64,000 nucleotides of DNA from UBA4479 sp963974935 (GCA_963974935.1 CAXBEV010000013.1:1-64000), one strand, 5' to 3'; positions 1 through 9,175 are shown, numbered from the stretch's first letter. Made by a program: numbers and translations. Notes: generated from the sequence alone by a model not told the origin.

Positions 1-55
1 CAATCGTGCCAACGTTGCAGTGCGGTTTCGTACGCTCAAACTTTTCCTTGGCCAT
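1..55 (-). CDS. tuf: Elongation factor Tu, N-terminal fragment (cut by window edge)
   Basis: Only the first 18 codons lie in the window. They read MAKEKFERTKPHCNVGTI on the minus strand, the near-invariant EF-Tu N-terminus leading into the first GTP-binding loop. EF-Tu is the cytoplasmic GTPase that brings aminoacyl-tRNA to the ribosome. The ATG is at 55-53. tRNA-Gly and tRNA-Tyr lie upstream on the same strand, a tRNA-tuf arrangement known from many proteobacteria (E. coli tyrU-glyT-thrT-tufB is comparable), so the tRNAs and tuf are probably co-transcribed. The rest of the gene lies left of the window. Confidence 0.93.
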   Translation of the reverse strand, partial: MAKEKFERTKPHCNVGTI

Positions 56-138
56 TCTCTTTTCCTCGTCGTCCGTGCCCCGCCATGGGGCCTGGGTAAA
101 AACTTAAACAAATACACCACCCGTGCATCGCTCGGCGT

Positions 139-212
139 TGGAGCGGGTGGAGGGAATCGAACCCTCGTAACCAGCTTGGAAGGCTGGGGCTCTACCATTG
201 AGCTACACCCGC
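139..212 (-). tRNA. tRNA-Gly (anticodon TCC)
   Basis: A 74-nt cloverleaf on the minus strand. The acceptor stem GCGGGTG pairs with CACCCGC, followed by discriminator T and an encoded CCA. The T-loop contains GGTTCGATTCC. The anticodon loop reads CTTCCAA, giving anticodon TCC. It lies between tRNA-Tyr and tuf, all on the same strand. Confidence 0.96.
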
Positions 213-259
213 CGACACCGCTTCACCGCATTCCAGGTCACCAACTCCCTGACGGGAAA

Positions 260-344
260 TGGTGGAGGGAGTAGGATTCGAACCTACGTAGGCATAGCCA
301 ACGGGTTTACAGCCCGTCCCCTTTAGCCACTCGGGCATCCCTCC
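260..344 (-). tRNA. tRNA-Tyr (anticodon GTA)
   Basis: An 85-nt class II tRNA with a long variable arm. The acceptor stem GGAGGGA pairs with TCCCTCC, followed by A and an encoded CCA. The anticodon loop CTGTAAA gives anticodon GTA, and the T-arm contains GGTTCGAATCC. It is the first tRNA of the tRNA-Tyr, tRNA-Gly, tuf series on the minus strand. Confidence 0.96.
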
Positions 345-527
345 CCCGAAAACGTTGCGACCCACCGCGGGGGCGGTGGATCGGGCGGTCGGGAATATGA
401 AGATTTCCTCACTGATGTCAACGCCTAAACGCGACAAAATTCAACGGACACTCCCATTTTAATGGCCTTTTGACCGTCCAATTATGTGGGCTTGCAGTCC
501 GGCGATATGCGAACGATAAATGGCACC

Positions 528-1388
528 ATGACAAAGCGCAAGCGCCCCCCTCGCTCCTCTCGGAGCCGCATCAACCAATCACGTGCCCCTTCAGCCGGGC
601 CGCGCACGGGGAAATCCGGGCCGCCCGAGCGGGGCGCCGGCGGCGGCAGCGGACGTAGTATCTGGCTGTACGGCATGCATGCAGTGGCCGCTGCGCTGCT
701 GAATCCGTCCCGCAAACGCCACCGTTTGCTCACCACCCGGCAAGCGATAGAGAATTTGGCCGACACCATGGCGGCCATAGGCGCCGATGGCGCTGTGCTT
801 AATCCGCCGGCAGAAATCGTCGACCGCGGCGAAATCGATGTGGTCAGTGGTCCCGATGCGGTACACCAGGGAATCGCCCTTCTGGTCGATCCGTTGCCTG
901 ATGTCGCCATCGAAGACGTTCTTGCAGGCGCCGGCACGACGGCGACCCTCATCGTGCTCGATCAGGCGACAGACCCCAGAAACATTGGCGCCGTGCTGCG
1001 CTCGGCGCGGGCATTCGGCGCGCTGGCCGTAATCATGCAGGACCGAAATGCGCCGACCGAAACCGGCACTATGGCAAAAGCAGCGTCGGGCGCGCTTGAA
1101 CATGTGGCGGTGGTGCGCGTCACGAATCTGGCGCGCGCACTCTGGCTGATGAAAGATGCGGGTTTTTGGTGCTTAGGCCTGGACGGCACCGCGACCGAGT
1201 CCATCGGCGCCGTCGACCCGACATCAAAGCGTGCTGTGGTGTTGGGCGCGGAAGGGGCCGGCCTGCGGCGCCTGACGCGTGAAACTTGCGATCAATTGGT
1301 ACGGATTCCGATAGATGCCGCGGCAGAAAGCCTCAATCTCTCAAACGCAGCGGCTGTGGCCCTTTATGCGGTCGGCGCAAAAGACTGA
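528..1388 (+). CDS. rlmB: 23S rRNA (guanosine-2'-O)-methyltransferase RlmB, TrmH/SpoU family
   Basis: A SPOUT-fold methyltransferase expected to 2'-O-methylate a guanosine in 23S rRNA domain V, using S-adenosylmethionine. After a basic, low-complexity N-terminus (about 35 residues) comes the substrate-binding domain beginning with IWLYGMHAVAAAL. The SpoU motifs follow: LDQATDPRNIGAVLRSA (motif 1), VVLGAEGAGLRRLT (motif 2) and IPIDAAAESLNLSNAAAVAL (motif 3), which forms the trefoil knot that binds the cofactor. The start was set at ATG 528 (MTKRKRP) because of the basic N-terminus; in-frame ATGs at 486 and 507 are possible and no strong ribosome binding site decides it. The gene is divergent from the tRNA-tuf unit. 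Confidence 0.9.
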   Translation: MTKRKRPPRSSRSRINQSRAPSAGPRTGKSGPPERGAGGGSGRSIWLYGMHAVAAALLNPSRKRHRLLTTRQAIENLADTMAAIGADGAVLNPPAEIVDRGEIDVVSGPDAVHQGIALLVDPLPDVAIEDVLAGAGTTATLIVLDQATDPRNIGAVLRSARAFGALAVIMQDRNAPTETGTMAKAASGALEHVAVVRVTNLARALWLMKDAGFWCLGLDGTATESIGAVDPTSKRAVVLGAEGAGLRRLTRETCDQLVRIPIDAAAESLNLSNAAAVALYAVGAKD

Positions 1389-1495
1389 CGCACCGTCTTG
1401 GTGATCGTTCGCCGCATGACATCTAAGCTTGTAAATAAACGCCCTTGTTTTACTCTTTAAAATCGGTGTTCTGACGTGTAGGAATAGCCGCAGTT

Positions 1496-1569
1496 GCCCC
1501 TGTAGTTAAATGGTATAACACTTGATTTGTAATCATGGATTGCGGGTTCGATTCCTGCCGGGGGCACCA
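1496..1569 (+). tRNA. tRNA-Thr (anticodon TGT)
   Basis: A 74-nt cloverleaf on the plus strand with an encoded CCA. The acceptor GCCCCTG pairs with CGGGGGC (one T-G pair), followed by A and CCA. The anticodon loop TTTGTAA gives anticodon TGT, and the T-arm has GGGTTCGATTCC. An AT-richer gene group begins just downstream of its 3' end, but no duplicated tRNA 3' end was found. Confidence 0.96.
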
Positions 1570-1632
1570 TCTATCTTTTACCCTCCTCTTCAACCCTTCC
1601 ATGACCGGATCAACGGGGCAACGATCATCAAT

Positions 1633-2568
1633 CTATCTTATGATCGAGCTGTCTTCGGTCCGCCTGTATGTTGCAGGGGCAGCGCCGATATATCGCTTGA
1701 AGGCTTTCGAAAAAGTAGCTGTTGATTGATAGCCAACACGGTCCGCTGCATGAGCGATTGGGAGCCCCTCTGTACGTAGGTAATGAGCCGCACGCTGCAT
1801 ACGCCAACGCGTCAAATATTGCATGGGCGTCTCGCTAACCAAAGATTTAAAACGACCGGCAAAGGCTGATCGTGACATACCGACTTTACTCGCTAGTTCT
1901 TCAATGCTCCAAGCGTATGCCGGTGCTTCATGTATCAGTTGGAGCGCAGCACCAATACGGCGATCCCGCAACGCGCCTAACCATCCGGCTCGATCAGATG
2001 GCAACGATTCGACATAGCTTCGAATGACCTGAATAAATAAAACACCACCCAGACATTCGAACAAGGCAGCGGTACCTATACGGTTTGCCCGAATTTCATC
2101 AGAAATAAGCTTGGAAGTTATTTCCAGCCATTCGCGCGCACCATCGCCACCACTTTTGATGTGAATAAGCGGAGGCAGTTGGGCAAGAAGTGGGTGCATC
2201 TCTCTGCGATTAAATTCCAACCGGCCACATGCTATGGTGGTCACAGCTCCTCCTCCCCCACTTCGCATAACCTCTGGTTTGCGCAATGGCCCTGCAACCA
2301 TGAGATCAGTAAATTTCACGATTGGTGATGATGGGTCGCTTTGCAGATAGTGGATGTGACCATGAGGCATCATAAGAAGGTCACCTGTATTCAGTGGAAC
2401 CGGTTCTTCGCCTTCCAATGTGATGAACCCATTACCGCTGAGGACAATGTGAAACATCAATCCTGATATCCCCTCGGTCGATGCACCCCAAGGCGCGCTG
2501 AATTCTGCCCGGCCTAAAATTGCCCCTGACAAGCGCACGGTACCGAGAATATCGCTCAAAACATCCAT
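1633..2568 (-). CDS. AraC family transcriptional regulator with N-terminal cupin domain
   Basis: A 311-residue cytoplasmic regulator. Residues about 1-190 form a cupin sensor of the type common in AraC proteins that start with DVLSDILGTVRLSGAI. Residues about 205-305 hold two helix-turn-helix motifs: WSIEELASKVGMSRSAFAGRF, then the second AraC helix pair ending IAHAADRVGYQSTATFSKAF. The ligand cannot be inferred. It is divergently transcribed from the rhodanese and methyltransferase genes, with a 137-bp shared upstream region, so it probably controls them and perhaps itself. The region is visibly richer in A+T than the flanking core genes, which suggests horizontal acquisition. Confidence 0.88.
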   Translation of the reverse strand: MDVLSDILGTVRLSGAILGRAEFSAPWGASTEGISGLMFHIVLSGNGFITLEGEEPVPLNTGDLLMMPHGHIHYLQSDPSSPIVKFTDLMVAGPLRKPEVMRSGGGGAVTTIACGRLEFNRREMHPLLAQLPPLIHIKSGGDGAREWLEITSKLISDEIRANRIGTAALFECLGGVLFIQVIRSYVESLPSDRAGWLGALRDRRIGAALQLIHEAPAYAWSIEELASKVGMSRSAFAGRFKSLVSETPMQYLTRWRMQRAAHYLRTEGLPIAHAADRVGYQSTATFSKAFKRYIGAAPATYRRTEDSSIIR

Positions 2569-2705
2569 GGCGGAAAACCCAAACAGTTTGTACGTTACGC
2601 CATAAATTATACACTATGCACCATGGAAACGCCAGAATATATCTCCTATTGTAGTATTTAGCGAACGAACGAAATGGCTGCTACGGCAAAAGGAATGAAA
2701 AAGGC

Positions 2706-3608
2706 ATGACTACGACAACTACTAAGCAAACATACAATCACTCGGAATATCTGGTCGAGACGGACTGGCTTGAAGCCCATCTGGACGATTCGAACTTGCT
2801 AATATTTGATTGCACGGTAAGTGCCCACTCGAACCCGGACAAGAGCGCCAGATTCCCTTTTGCATTTACAAATGGGATCACTAATTTTGATGAAGGGCAC
2901 ATACCCGGTGCGGGTTTCCTCGATCTTTTAGGAAGCCTCTCGGACAGAACGTCTGAGCTGCCTTTCCTTATGCCGCCTGAACAACAGCTCGCTAGCGCAT
3001 TCGCAAAAGCCGGTATCAACGATGATAGCCGTGTCGTTCTCTATGGCACGACAGATCCCATATGGGCTGCGAGAGTATGGTGGATGTTGCGTTCACTCGG
3101 ATTTAAAAATGCCGCTGTTCTGAACGGGGGGTGGCGGAAATGGAGTGCGGAAGATCGACCAACATCGACCAAGGCCTGCACCTATTCACCTGGACTATTT
3201 ACTGCTAGAGCGCAGCCAGGTTGCTTTGCTAATAAGGAGGACGTTCTGGCGGCCATCGGCAACAAATATATACGCACAATCAACGCGCTTCCTTCTATGA
3301 TTCATTCCGGCGAGGGCGGGCCTGTCTTCGGACGCAAAGGGCGGATCGCAGGTAGCGTCAATGTGCCTTTCTCGTCACTGCATGACCCGGATACTGGCGC
3401 TTATTTTCCAGCCGACCAGTTGCAGGAAAAATTTCAAGCGGTTGGTGTTGAGGGCGCTAAACAGATCATCGTCTACTGCGGCAGCGGTATCGCTGCGTCC
3501 AATGACGCCTTCGCTCTTGCCCTGTTGGGATATGACAATGTCACCGTATACGACCAGTCCTTGGCAGAGTGGGGATATGATACATCCTTACCAATGGAAG
3601 ATGGCTAA
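2706..3608 (+). CDS. Sulfurtransferase, two-domain rhodanese (SseA-like)
   Basis: About 300 residues with two rhodanese domains, the normal length for thiosulfate or 3-mercaptopyruvate sulfurtransferases. The N-terminal inactive domain starts at YLVETDWLEAHL and contains GHIPGAGFLDL. The C-terminal catalytic domain contains GRIAGSVNVPFSSL and the active-site loop IVYCGSGIAAS, where the cysteine would carry the persulfide. The loop CGSGIAA resembles the CG(S/T)GxxA form of mercaptopyruvate sulfurtransferases more than thiosulfate rhodaneses. No signal peptide is seen, so it should act in the cytoplasm. An A-rich ribosome binding region (AAAAAGG) precedes the ATG. It is followed by the methyltransferase and probably regulated by the divergent AraC protein. 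Confidence 0.88.
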   Translation: MTTTTTKQTYNHSEYLVETDWLEAHLDDSNLLIFDCTVSAHSNPDKSARFPFAFTNGITNFDEGHIPGAGFLDLLGSLSDRTSELPFLMPPEQQLASAFAKAGINDDSRVVLYGTTDPIWAARVWWMLRSLGFKNAAVLNGGWRKWSAEDRPTSTKACTYSPGLFTARAQPGCFANKEDVLAAIGNKYIRTINALPSMIHSGEGGPVFGRKGRIAGSVNVPFSSLHDPDTGAYFPADQLQEKFQAVGVEGAKQIIVYCGSGIAASNDAFALALLGYDNVTVYDQSLAEWGYDTSLPMEDG

Positions 3609-3691
3609 AATTTTAATCCACAAGATTGCGGCGCCCATGTCCTGGCTACGTCATATTGGCAAGAATTTAAATTGATAACGGAGATACGTAT

Positions 3692-4543
3692 ATGAGCGAT
3701 GCAGTCAATAGTGACATGAGCAAGTTTTGGAACGGTGAAGGCGGAAAAAAATGGCTACACTTTATGGAAACAATGGATGTAAACCTCCTTCCATTTGGAC
3801 AGAAAGCTATGGCCGCCGCCTCTGTTATGCCAGGCGAATCGGTGCTCGATATTGGTTGCGGATGTGGAGATACTTCGATCGAAATAGCAAGCCTTGTCGG
3901 GGTTGATGGCCATGTTCTGGGCGTTGATATTTCAGAACCAATCCTCGTGCGCGCCAAGGCGAAAGCCATGATTTCAAAGGATAAAAGCGTTGCGTTCGAA
4001 TGCGAAGACGCACAGGTGTATCGCTTTGACACGGCAGCTTTCGATCTTATCTTCTCACGCTTTGGCGTGATGTTTTTCGACGATCCGGTCGCTGCATTCA
4101 AAAACTTGTACAGGGCCTTGAGGCCTGGTGGACGTGTCGCCTTCATTTGTTGGCAACCCGCCAAGGACAATGAATGGATCAAAGCCTCTCTTGAGACTGT
4201 CGCACGTCATATTTCTCTGCCTGACTCTTCCGGTCCTGAGGATCCGGGACCGATGTCATTTGGTGATCCGGAAAGAGTAAGGCGTATTTTGACCCGTTCT
4301 GGTTTTTCAAATATTGAGATCAGTAATTGCGACACATCTTTTACTGTTGGCAGCAATCTCGATGAAGCTGTTTCGTTCTTAATGCAATTGGGACCAGCAG
4401 GTGCGGCGATTGCGCAAGCAGATGCCGGTGAGAGAGTAAAATCCAATATAGCTGCAGATCTACGCGAGATGCTTGTCCCGTACAATACGGGCGTGGGCGT
4501 AACTATGGGTGCGGCGACGTTGATCGTTACTGCCAATGGGTAG
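3692..4543 (+). CDS. Class I SAM-dependent methyltransferase
   Basis: A 283-residue methyltransferase of the UbiE/Methyltransf_11 type. Motif I is VLDIGCGCGDTSIEIA, the acidic end of strand 2 is VLGVDISEPIL, and the post-motif region is FDLIFSRFGVMFF, followed by LYRALRPGGRVAFICW. These bind S-adenosylmethionine; the acceptor substrate is not evident. A good ribosome binding site (ACGGAG) precedes ATG 3692. It lies 83 bp downstream of the rhodanese gene in the same direction, so the pair may modify and move sulfur on the same substrate. That link is inference from position alone. Confidence 0.85.
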   Translation: MSDAVNSDMSKFWNGEGGKKWLHFMETMDVNLLPFGQKAMAAASVMPGESVLDIGCGCGDTSIEIASLVGVDGHVLGVDISEPILVRAKAKAMISKDKSVAFECEDAQVYRFDTAAFDLIFSRFGVMFFDDPVAAFKNLYRALRPGGRVAFICWQPAKDNEWIKASLETVARHISLPDSSGPEDPGPMSFGDPERVRRILTRSGFSNIEISNCDTSFTVGSNLDEAVSFLMQLGPAGAAIAQADAGERVKSNIAADLREMLVPYNTGVGVTMGAATLIVTANG

Positions 4544-4549
4544 CAAACC

Positions 4550-4710
4550 CCCTTGGGTTTAATCCCATATAGGCCGCGAGTGAGAGCATCCCGGTCCAGT
4601 CGGGCCCGTTCCTTGTCTGTAAATCGGATCGAAAAGGGTGGCGGGGCCTTAGTTCTTGTTGGACGCGCCGCCGCATGAGAAAACGTCTCAGTTATCAAGG
4701 AGCTGTTCAT
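4550..4710 (-). pseudogene. Fragment of a plasmid mobilisation (MobC/relaxosome-like) protein
   Basis: Reading the minus strand from 4710 gives about 35 residues with the pattern RPTRTKAPPPFSIRF followed by DKERARLDRDA. This resembles the N-terminus of MobC-like mobilisation proteins, which usually continue with a segment like LxLAAYI. Here that continuation (SLAAYMGLNP) appears in the shifted frame at about 4585-4550, so a single-base change broke the gene. The rest of the protein is missing. The assignment is from motif memory, not a search. If right, it marks the edge of an acquired segment running from the tRNA-Thr gene. Confidence 0.42.
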
Positions 4711-4869
4711 ATGCCCAGCCCCTCTGGATCAAAGTTCCGGTGCTTTAACTGGTGTTCCCAACCCTCTAAACTTCAAAGCGAGAGTTCAAACTTTCTCCTG
4801 CCGAGGACGCCAGTTAACCGTTATTATATTAACTTCAATTTTTCCATTAAAATCAATACATTATAACCA

Positions 4870-5481
4870 CTATCCAACTGCAGGCATGCGTTTATAGTAG
4901 TGCCATAACATCACCGCAGCGACGCTCCGATAGGGGCGCCAGCGCGCGCCGATCTCGTCCAACTCGGCCGCACTGGGCCGGCCCGATTGACCGATCAGGC
5001 GACCGGCAGCGGCCTGCAGCGCAATATCGCCGATCGGCCACACATCCGGCCTGCCCATGGCAAACATCAGATAAATATCTGCCGTCCAAGGCCCGATTCC
5101 CTTAAGTGCCGTCAATTCACGGCGCACGGTGTCTTCACGACAACGCTGTAAACGTTCAAGATCAAGATCACCGGCCAAGATCGTCTGTGCGATTCCAAAT
5201 ACATACCGCGCCTTGGCACCGCTAAGGCCGGCACCACGCAAGCCATCTTCGCCGGCAGCGTGCACGGACGTCGGCGTCACATCCTCTACGGCGCCCAGCA
5301 GTCGTGCCCAAATCGCCGCCCCTGCCTGTACCGAGACCTGTTGGTCGACGATAATGCGCACCAATGTTGCAAAGCCAGGATCGCGTTTCCGCGACTTGGG
5401 TCGACCATACATGTCCATCGCACCTCGCATACGCGGGCACTCATCGTAGAGATATTTTAAACCGGTCCGAAATCCCTTCAT
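4870..5481 (-). CDS. DNA-3-methyladenine glycosylase, HhH-GPD superfamily (AlkA-like)
   Basis: A base-excision repair glycosylase that removes alkylated purines. The core fold is recognisable from FATLVRIIVDQQVSVQAGAAI, the helix-hairpin-helix LKGIGPWTADIYLMFAMG, and the catalytic aspartate in WPIGDIALQAAAGRL. About 203 residues from the chosen start, typical for the short AlkA-like proteins without the N-terminal AlkA domain. The start was set at ATG 5481 (MKGFRTGLKYL) because residues before it in the longer frame look unrelated. It is divergent from the EAL gene. No adaptive-response (Ada) gene is near. Confidence 0.88.
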   Translation of the reverse strand: MKGFRTGLKYLYDECPRMRGAMDMYGRPKSRKRDPGFATLVRIIVDQQVSVQAGAAIWARLLGAVEDVTPTSVHAAGEDGLRGAGLSGAKARYVFGIAQTILAGDLDLERLQRCREDTVRRELTALKGIGPWTADIYLMFAMGRPDVWPIGDIALQAAAGRLIGQSGRPSAAELDEIGARWRPYRSVAAVMLWHYYKRMPAVG

Positions 5482-5674
5482 GCAAACAGTATAGCAGCCG
5501 ACCGTGACACCCGGCGATGACCTTATATTGCCTACAATTAACGCTTGAAAACTCGACATACCTAACAATGCCGCCAAAACCCAAAGTATGTCGGGAAATA
5601 CGTAGACCGTTGAACCTATTGTTTCATTGCTTCAATCTCGGATACAATTTAGTTTAAAGGTAGCCTTTGGGAAG

Positions 5675-7408
5675 GTGAGCGGTGAATGCACCGCCTGGGA
5701 GGCAGATATCTCTGATCAATCATTAAACTTAGGACGCTTTGCCGCACTCGCTTTGTGTCGCGCGGATGTTCTTTTCCAAGTTTCCAGCGACATGACGATC
5801 AAGTTCTCCTGGGGTCCAGCGGAGAAATTTTTCGGTGGCGCCGGCACACCTTTAATTGGTTCCAGCTTCCTCAACATGATTGCCGAAGATGACCAACAAA
5901 TCGTTGGTGATTATTTTTACAATGAGAATTCCGCTTCCCGTGTCGAAGATGTGATTTTGACCTCAGCGAAAGGGTCAAAAATTGCGATTTCCGGTTACCG
6001 CGTGCCCGACTTCGATAACGACTTTTTCTTGGCCGTCAAAATTTCGCCGAAACAAACCATCCCCATCAGCCGGCAACCTGAAGCACAGGATGCGGAAAGC
6101 GGCGTGCTGAGCGGTGAAGCCTATACAGATCTGGCGGCACAACGGATCAAATCATTCGAAGCATCCGGCGGCAAACCCAAAGTCAGTATGGTCAATATCG
6201 GTGATCTGAGTGACGCCGGCTTTGCTGAAGGCAGCGAAGAAGCCGGGCAGGTTCTGCGTGCCATCGGTGACGTCTTGAATTCGGAATCTTTGGGCGGCGA
6301 CACGGCGGGCCGCGTCGACGACGGCAGCTTCTCGCTGATCCATGGTGATGACGTCAACGCCGAAGAATTGAGTGAAAAAATCGCCAACGCGATGTCAAAA
6401 GCGGCGCCGGGCGCGAATCTGATGCCGAAGATCGCGACCATGGACGCCGGGTCCGCCGGCATGGACGAACAGCAGCTTGCTAAGGCAATGATGTATTCAT
6501 TGCAAAAATTTACCAAGGGTGAACCTCTGCCCGACGGCGACCTTTCGGCAGCCCTACAAAGCAGTCTGGCTGAAAACGTCGCGTCCGTGCAGCGGTTCCG
6601 CAAAATCGTCGAAGATGGCAGCTTTGACCTTGTGTACATGCCTGTGTGCTCACTCAAAGACGGCCACATTCACCATTACGAAGCCCTCACCCGATTCCGC
6701 GATGAAGCCGGCGAATCTCCATTTGCCCTGATCACGCTGGCTGAAGAAGTCGGCGTCATTTCAGATTTCGATTTAGCTGTTGCCGAACGCGCTATTCAAA
6801 CCATTGTTCGCGCCCAAAAAACGGCGCCGCCGACACCGGTCGCCATCAATGTGTCCGGCCACTCGATCGGCGATCCGCTATTTTGTGCCGAGCTTGATAA
6901 AATGCTGCATGCGCAATTCGGTATCGATGAGTTTTTGAGCCTGGAAATCACCGAGTCCGCTGAGATTGAAGACCTCAAAGGCGTCAATGCAGCAATCCAG
7001 GAATTCCGCCGGGCCGGTTTCAAGGTTGCCTTGGATGACTTCGGCGCAGGCGCCGCCAGCTTCGACTATTTAAACAGCTTTGACGTCGACACCGTCAAAT
7101 TTGACGGGCCTGTCGTTAAGCGCGCCGTGGTGACGAAAAAAGGTAAGGCGTTCTTAGCTTCGATGGCGACGCTATGCCGCGAGATTGACGTGGAGACCAT
7201 TGCCGAGATGGTCGAGGACGAACCACTTGCAAAATTCCTCGGCGAATGCGGCATCGAACTGGGTCAGGGATGGCACTTCGGCAAACCGATGCCAGCAAAA
7301 GAGGCATTTAAAGGCCTTGAAGACGATAAACCAAAGGCCGCTGCACCGTCAGTGAAGAACTTAGACGGCCTATCGTTGATGGAACGCCTGCAAGCAGAGT
7401 CCAGCTGA
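5675..7408 (+). CDS. EAL-domain protein with degenerate GGDEF-like segment, probable c-di-GMP phosphodiesterase
   Basis: About 577 residues and soluble. An N-terminal PAS-like sensor covers residues about 20-135 (LGRFAALALCRADVLFQ onward). It is followed by a GGDEF-like fold in which the signature is lost (RVDDGSFSLIH), so cyclase activity is unlikely. The C-terminal EAL domain keeps YEALTRF, AINVSGHS, LEITES, VALDDFGAG, VKFDG, IAEMVE and GQGWHFGKP, covering the usual metal-binding and catalytic acids, the lysine and the glutamine. It should hydrolyse c-di-GMP to pGpG. The start is uncertain: the frame opens at TTG 5627, and GTG 5675 was chosen as a plausible start although its ribosome binding site is poor. 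It converges with argS with no gap between the two stops. Confidence 0.85.
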   Translation: MSGECTAWEADISDQSLNLGRFAALALCRADVLFQVSSDMTIKFSWGPAEKFFGGAGTPLIGSSFLNMIAEDDQQIVGDYFYNENSASRVEDVILTSAKGSKIAISGYRVPDFDNDFFLAVKISPKQTIPISRQPEAQDAESGVLSGEAYTDLAAQRIKSFEASGGKPKVSMVNIGDLSDAGFAEGSEEAGQVLRAIGDVLNSESLGGDTAGRVDDGSFSLIHGDDVNAEELSEKIANAMSKAAPGANLMPKIATMDAGSAGMDEQQLAKAMMYSLQKFTKGEPLPDGDLSAALQSSLAENVASVQRFRKIVEDGSFDLVYMPVCSLKDGHIHHYEALTRFRDEAGESPFALITLAEEVGVISDFDLAVAERAIQTIVRAQKTAPPTPVAINVSGHSIGDPLFCAELDKMLHAQFGIDEFLSLEITESAEIEDLKGVNAAIQEFRRAGFKVALDDFGAGAASFDYLNSFDVDTVKFDGPVVKRAVVTKKGKAFLASMATLCREIDVETIAEMVEDEPLAKFLGECGIELGQGWHFGKPMPAKEAFKGLEDDKPKAAAPSVKNLDGLSLMERLQAESS

Positions 7409-9175
7409 TCAGCGCAGCTCGTCTAGGGGTGTTACGCCCATCACCTGCAATCCGGAAGCGATGACCGTGGCGACGCCCTGCACCAGGGCCAGACGCGCTT
7501 GTGTCACGGCGGCGTCTTTTTCATCGATAAAGCGCAATCGGGTATCGTCCTTGCCTTTATTCCACAGGCCGTGGAAGGCTGATGCCAAATCATGCAGGTA
7601 AAATGCGATACGGTGCGGCTCGTGCGCCTCGGCTGCGGCCTCGACCATTTTGGGCCAGCTTGCCAGCACACGGATGACATCCAGCTCGGCCGGATCGTTT
7701 AGCGGCGACATGTCGACTTTTGCCAACTTCGCAGTCTCCAACAATGAAGCATCCATCATGTCTGCGGCATTGCGAAACACCGAATGGCAGCGCGCATAAG
7801 CGTACTGCACATAAAACACCGGATTATCGCGGGATTGCTCGACCGCCTTTTCCAGATCGAAATCCATTTGGCTGTCGTTTTTACGGCTCAGCATGATGAA
7901 CCGCACGATGTCTTTGCCGTTGGCGCCCAGCTCTTCTATCAAATCGCGCAGCGTGACGAAGTTGCCGGCGCGCTTCGACATCCGAAACGGTTCGCCGCCT
8001 TTTTTCAGGTGGACGATCTGGCAGAGCTTGATATCCAAGTCCCCCTCACCGCCCGTGACCGCTTTGACTGCGGCCTGCATACGCTTCACATAGCCGCCGT
8101 GGTCCGCGCCCCAGACATCGATCATGGTGTTAAAACCACGCTCGAACTTGTCCAAATGGTTGGCGATATCGTTGGAAAAATATGTCCACGAGCCGTCAGA
8201 TTTTTTCAGCGGTCGGTCCGTATCATCGCCAAATTCGCTGGATTTAAACAGCGTCTGTTCGCGGGGCTCCCAATCCTCGGGCGCGGCTTTACCCTTCGGC
8301 GGCTCAAGCACACCTTGGTAGATCAGCCCGCGCCCCTCAAGTACGTCCAAGACATGCTCAACTTTACCGGCCTGCACCAAATCCAATTCAGACGTAAAGA
8401 CGTCTTGAACGATACCCAGGGCTGCCAAATCTTCTTTAATCTGCGCCAGCAAGCGCTCCACGGCGACATTACGGAAGGTGTCCAGCCATGCGCTGTCCGG
8501 CGCGTCCTTCAGATCGGGGCCGAGGCTGTCGGCCAATTCCTTGCCGATGGCAATCATGTAATCGCCGGGATACAGACCTTCCGGGATCTCGGCAATTTCT
8601 TCGCCCAGGGCTTCGCGGTAGCGCAAGTGCGCGGTGCGGGCCAACTTCTCGACCTGGGCACCGGCATCGTTGATATAGTATTCAGACGTAACGTCGAACC
8701 CCGCCTTACGAAGCAGTGCAACGAGTGCATCGCCGACCACGGCGCCCCGCGCATGTGCAACATGCAACGGCCCGGTTGGATTGGCGGAAACATACTCGAC
8801 ATTGATTTTTTCACCGGCGCCCATGGTGGAATCCCCATAAGCCGTACCGGTCTGCAAAACGTCGCACAAGCGTGCCTGCCAGAACGCGTCCGACAAGCGT
8901 GCGTTGATAAACCCAGGCCCGGCGATCTCGACCCCGGTGATGCCGTCCATCGCTTCGAGGCCAGATTGGATCAGCGCTGCCACATCGCGGGGTTTCATAC
9001 CCGCCGGCTTTGCCAACACCATTGCCGCGTTGGTCGAGATATCACCATGCGCTGCCTCGCGCGGCGGTTCCACCGTGATGCGCGCGGTGTCTAGGCCGTC
9101 CGGCAATTTGCCCTTGGACGCCAAGTCCTCGACCACGGCAACGATACCGTCGCGAAACACGGTAAATAGGTTCAT
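7409..9175 (-). CDS. argS: Arginyl-tRNA synthetase
   Basis: Class Ia aminoacyl-tRNA synthetase that charges tRNA-Arg in the cytoplasm. At 588 residues it is the normal length. The N-terminal additional domain is followed by the HIGH-type motif in SANPTGPLHVAHARGAVVGD, the stretch FNTMIDVWGADHGGYVKRMQ typical of ArgRS, and the KMSKS-equivalent EPFRMSKRAGNFVTLRDL. The C-terminal DALR anticodon-binding domain (NPVFYVQYAYARCHS onward) ends in QVMGVTPLDELR. The start MNLFTVFRDG is the natural one. It is transcribed towards the EAL gene. Confidence 0.97.
   Translation of the reverse strand: MNLFTVFRDGIVAVVEDLASKGKLPDGLDTARITVEPPREAAHGDISTNAAMVLAKPAGMKPRDVAALIQSGLEAMDGITGVEIAGPGFINARLSDAFWQARLCDVLQTGTAYGDSTMGAGEKINVEYVSANPTGPLHVAHARGAVVGDALVALLRKAGFDVTSEYYINDAGAQVEKLARTAHLRYREALGEEIAEIPEGLYPGDYMIAIGKELADSLGPDLKDAPDSAWLDTFRNVAVERLLAQIKEDLAALGIVQDVFTSELDLVQAGKVEHVLDVLEGRGLIYQGVLEPPKGKAAPEDWEPREQTLFKSSEFGDDTDRPLKKSDGSWTYFSNDIANHLDKFERGFNTMIDVWGADHGGYVKRMQAAVKAVTGGEGDLDIKLCQIVHLKKGGEPFRMSKRAGNFVTLRDLIEELGANGKDIVRFIMLSRKNDSQMDFDLEKAVEQSRDNPVFYVQYAYARCHSVFRNAADMMDASLLETAKLAKVDMSPLNDPAELDVIRVLASWPKMVEAAAEAHEPHRIAFYLHDLASAFHGLWNKGKDDTRLRFIDEKDAAVTQARLALVQGVATVIASGLQVMGVTPLDELR

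Noticed and set aside
1496..4869. A tRNA-Thr-based attachment site for the AraC-rhodanese group
   Set aside because: No repeat of the tRNA 3' end was found on the far side and no integrase is present, so site-specific integration at the tRNA cannot be claimed.
7784..9094. A 436-residue plus-strand frame
   Set aside because: It lies entirely opposite argS, whose motifs are unmistakable, and has no recognisable domain.
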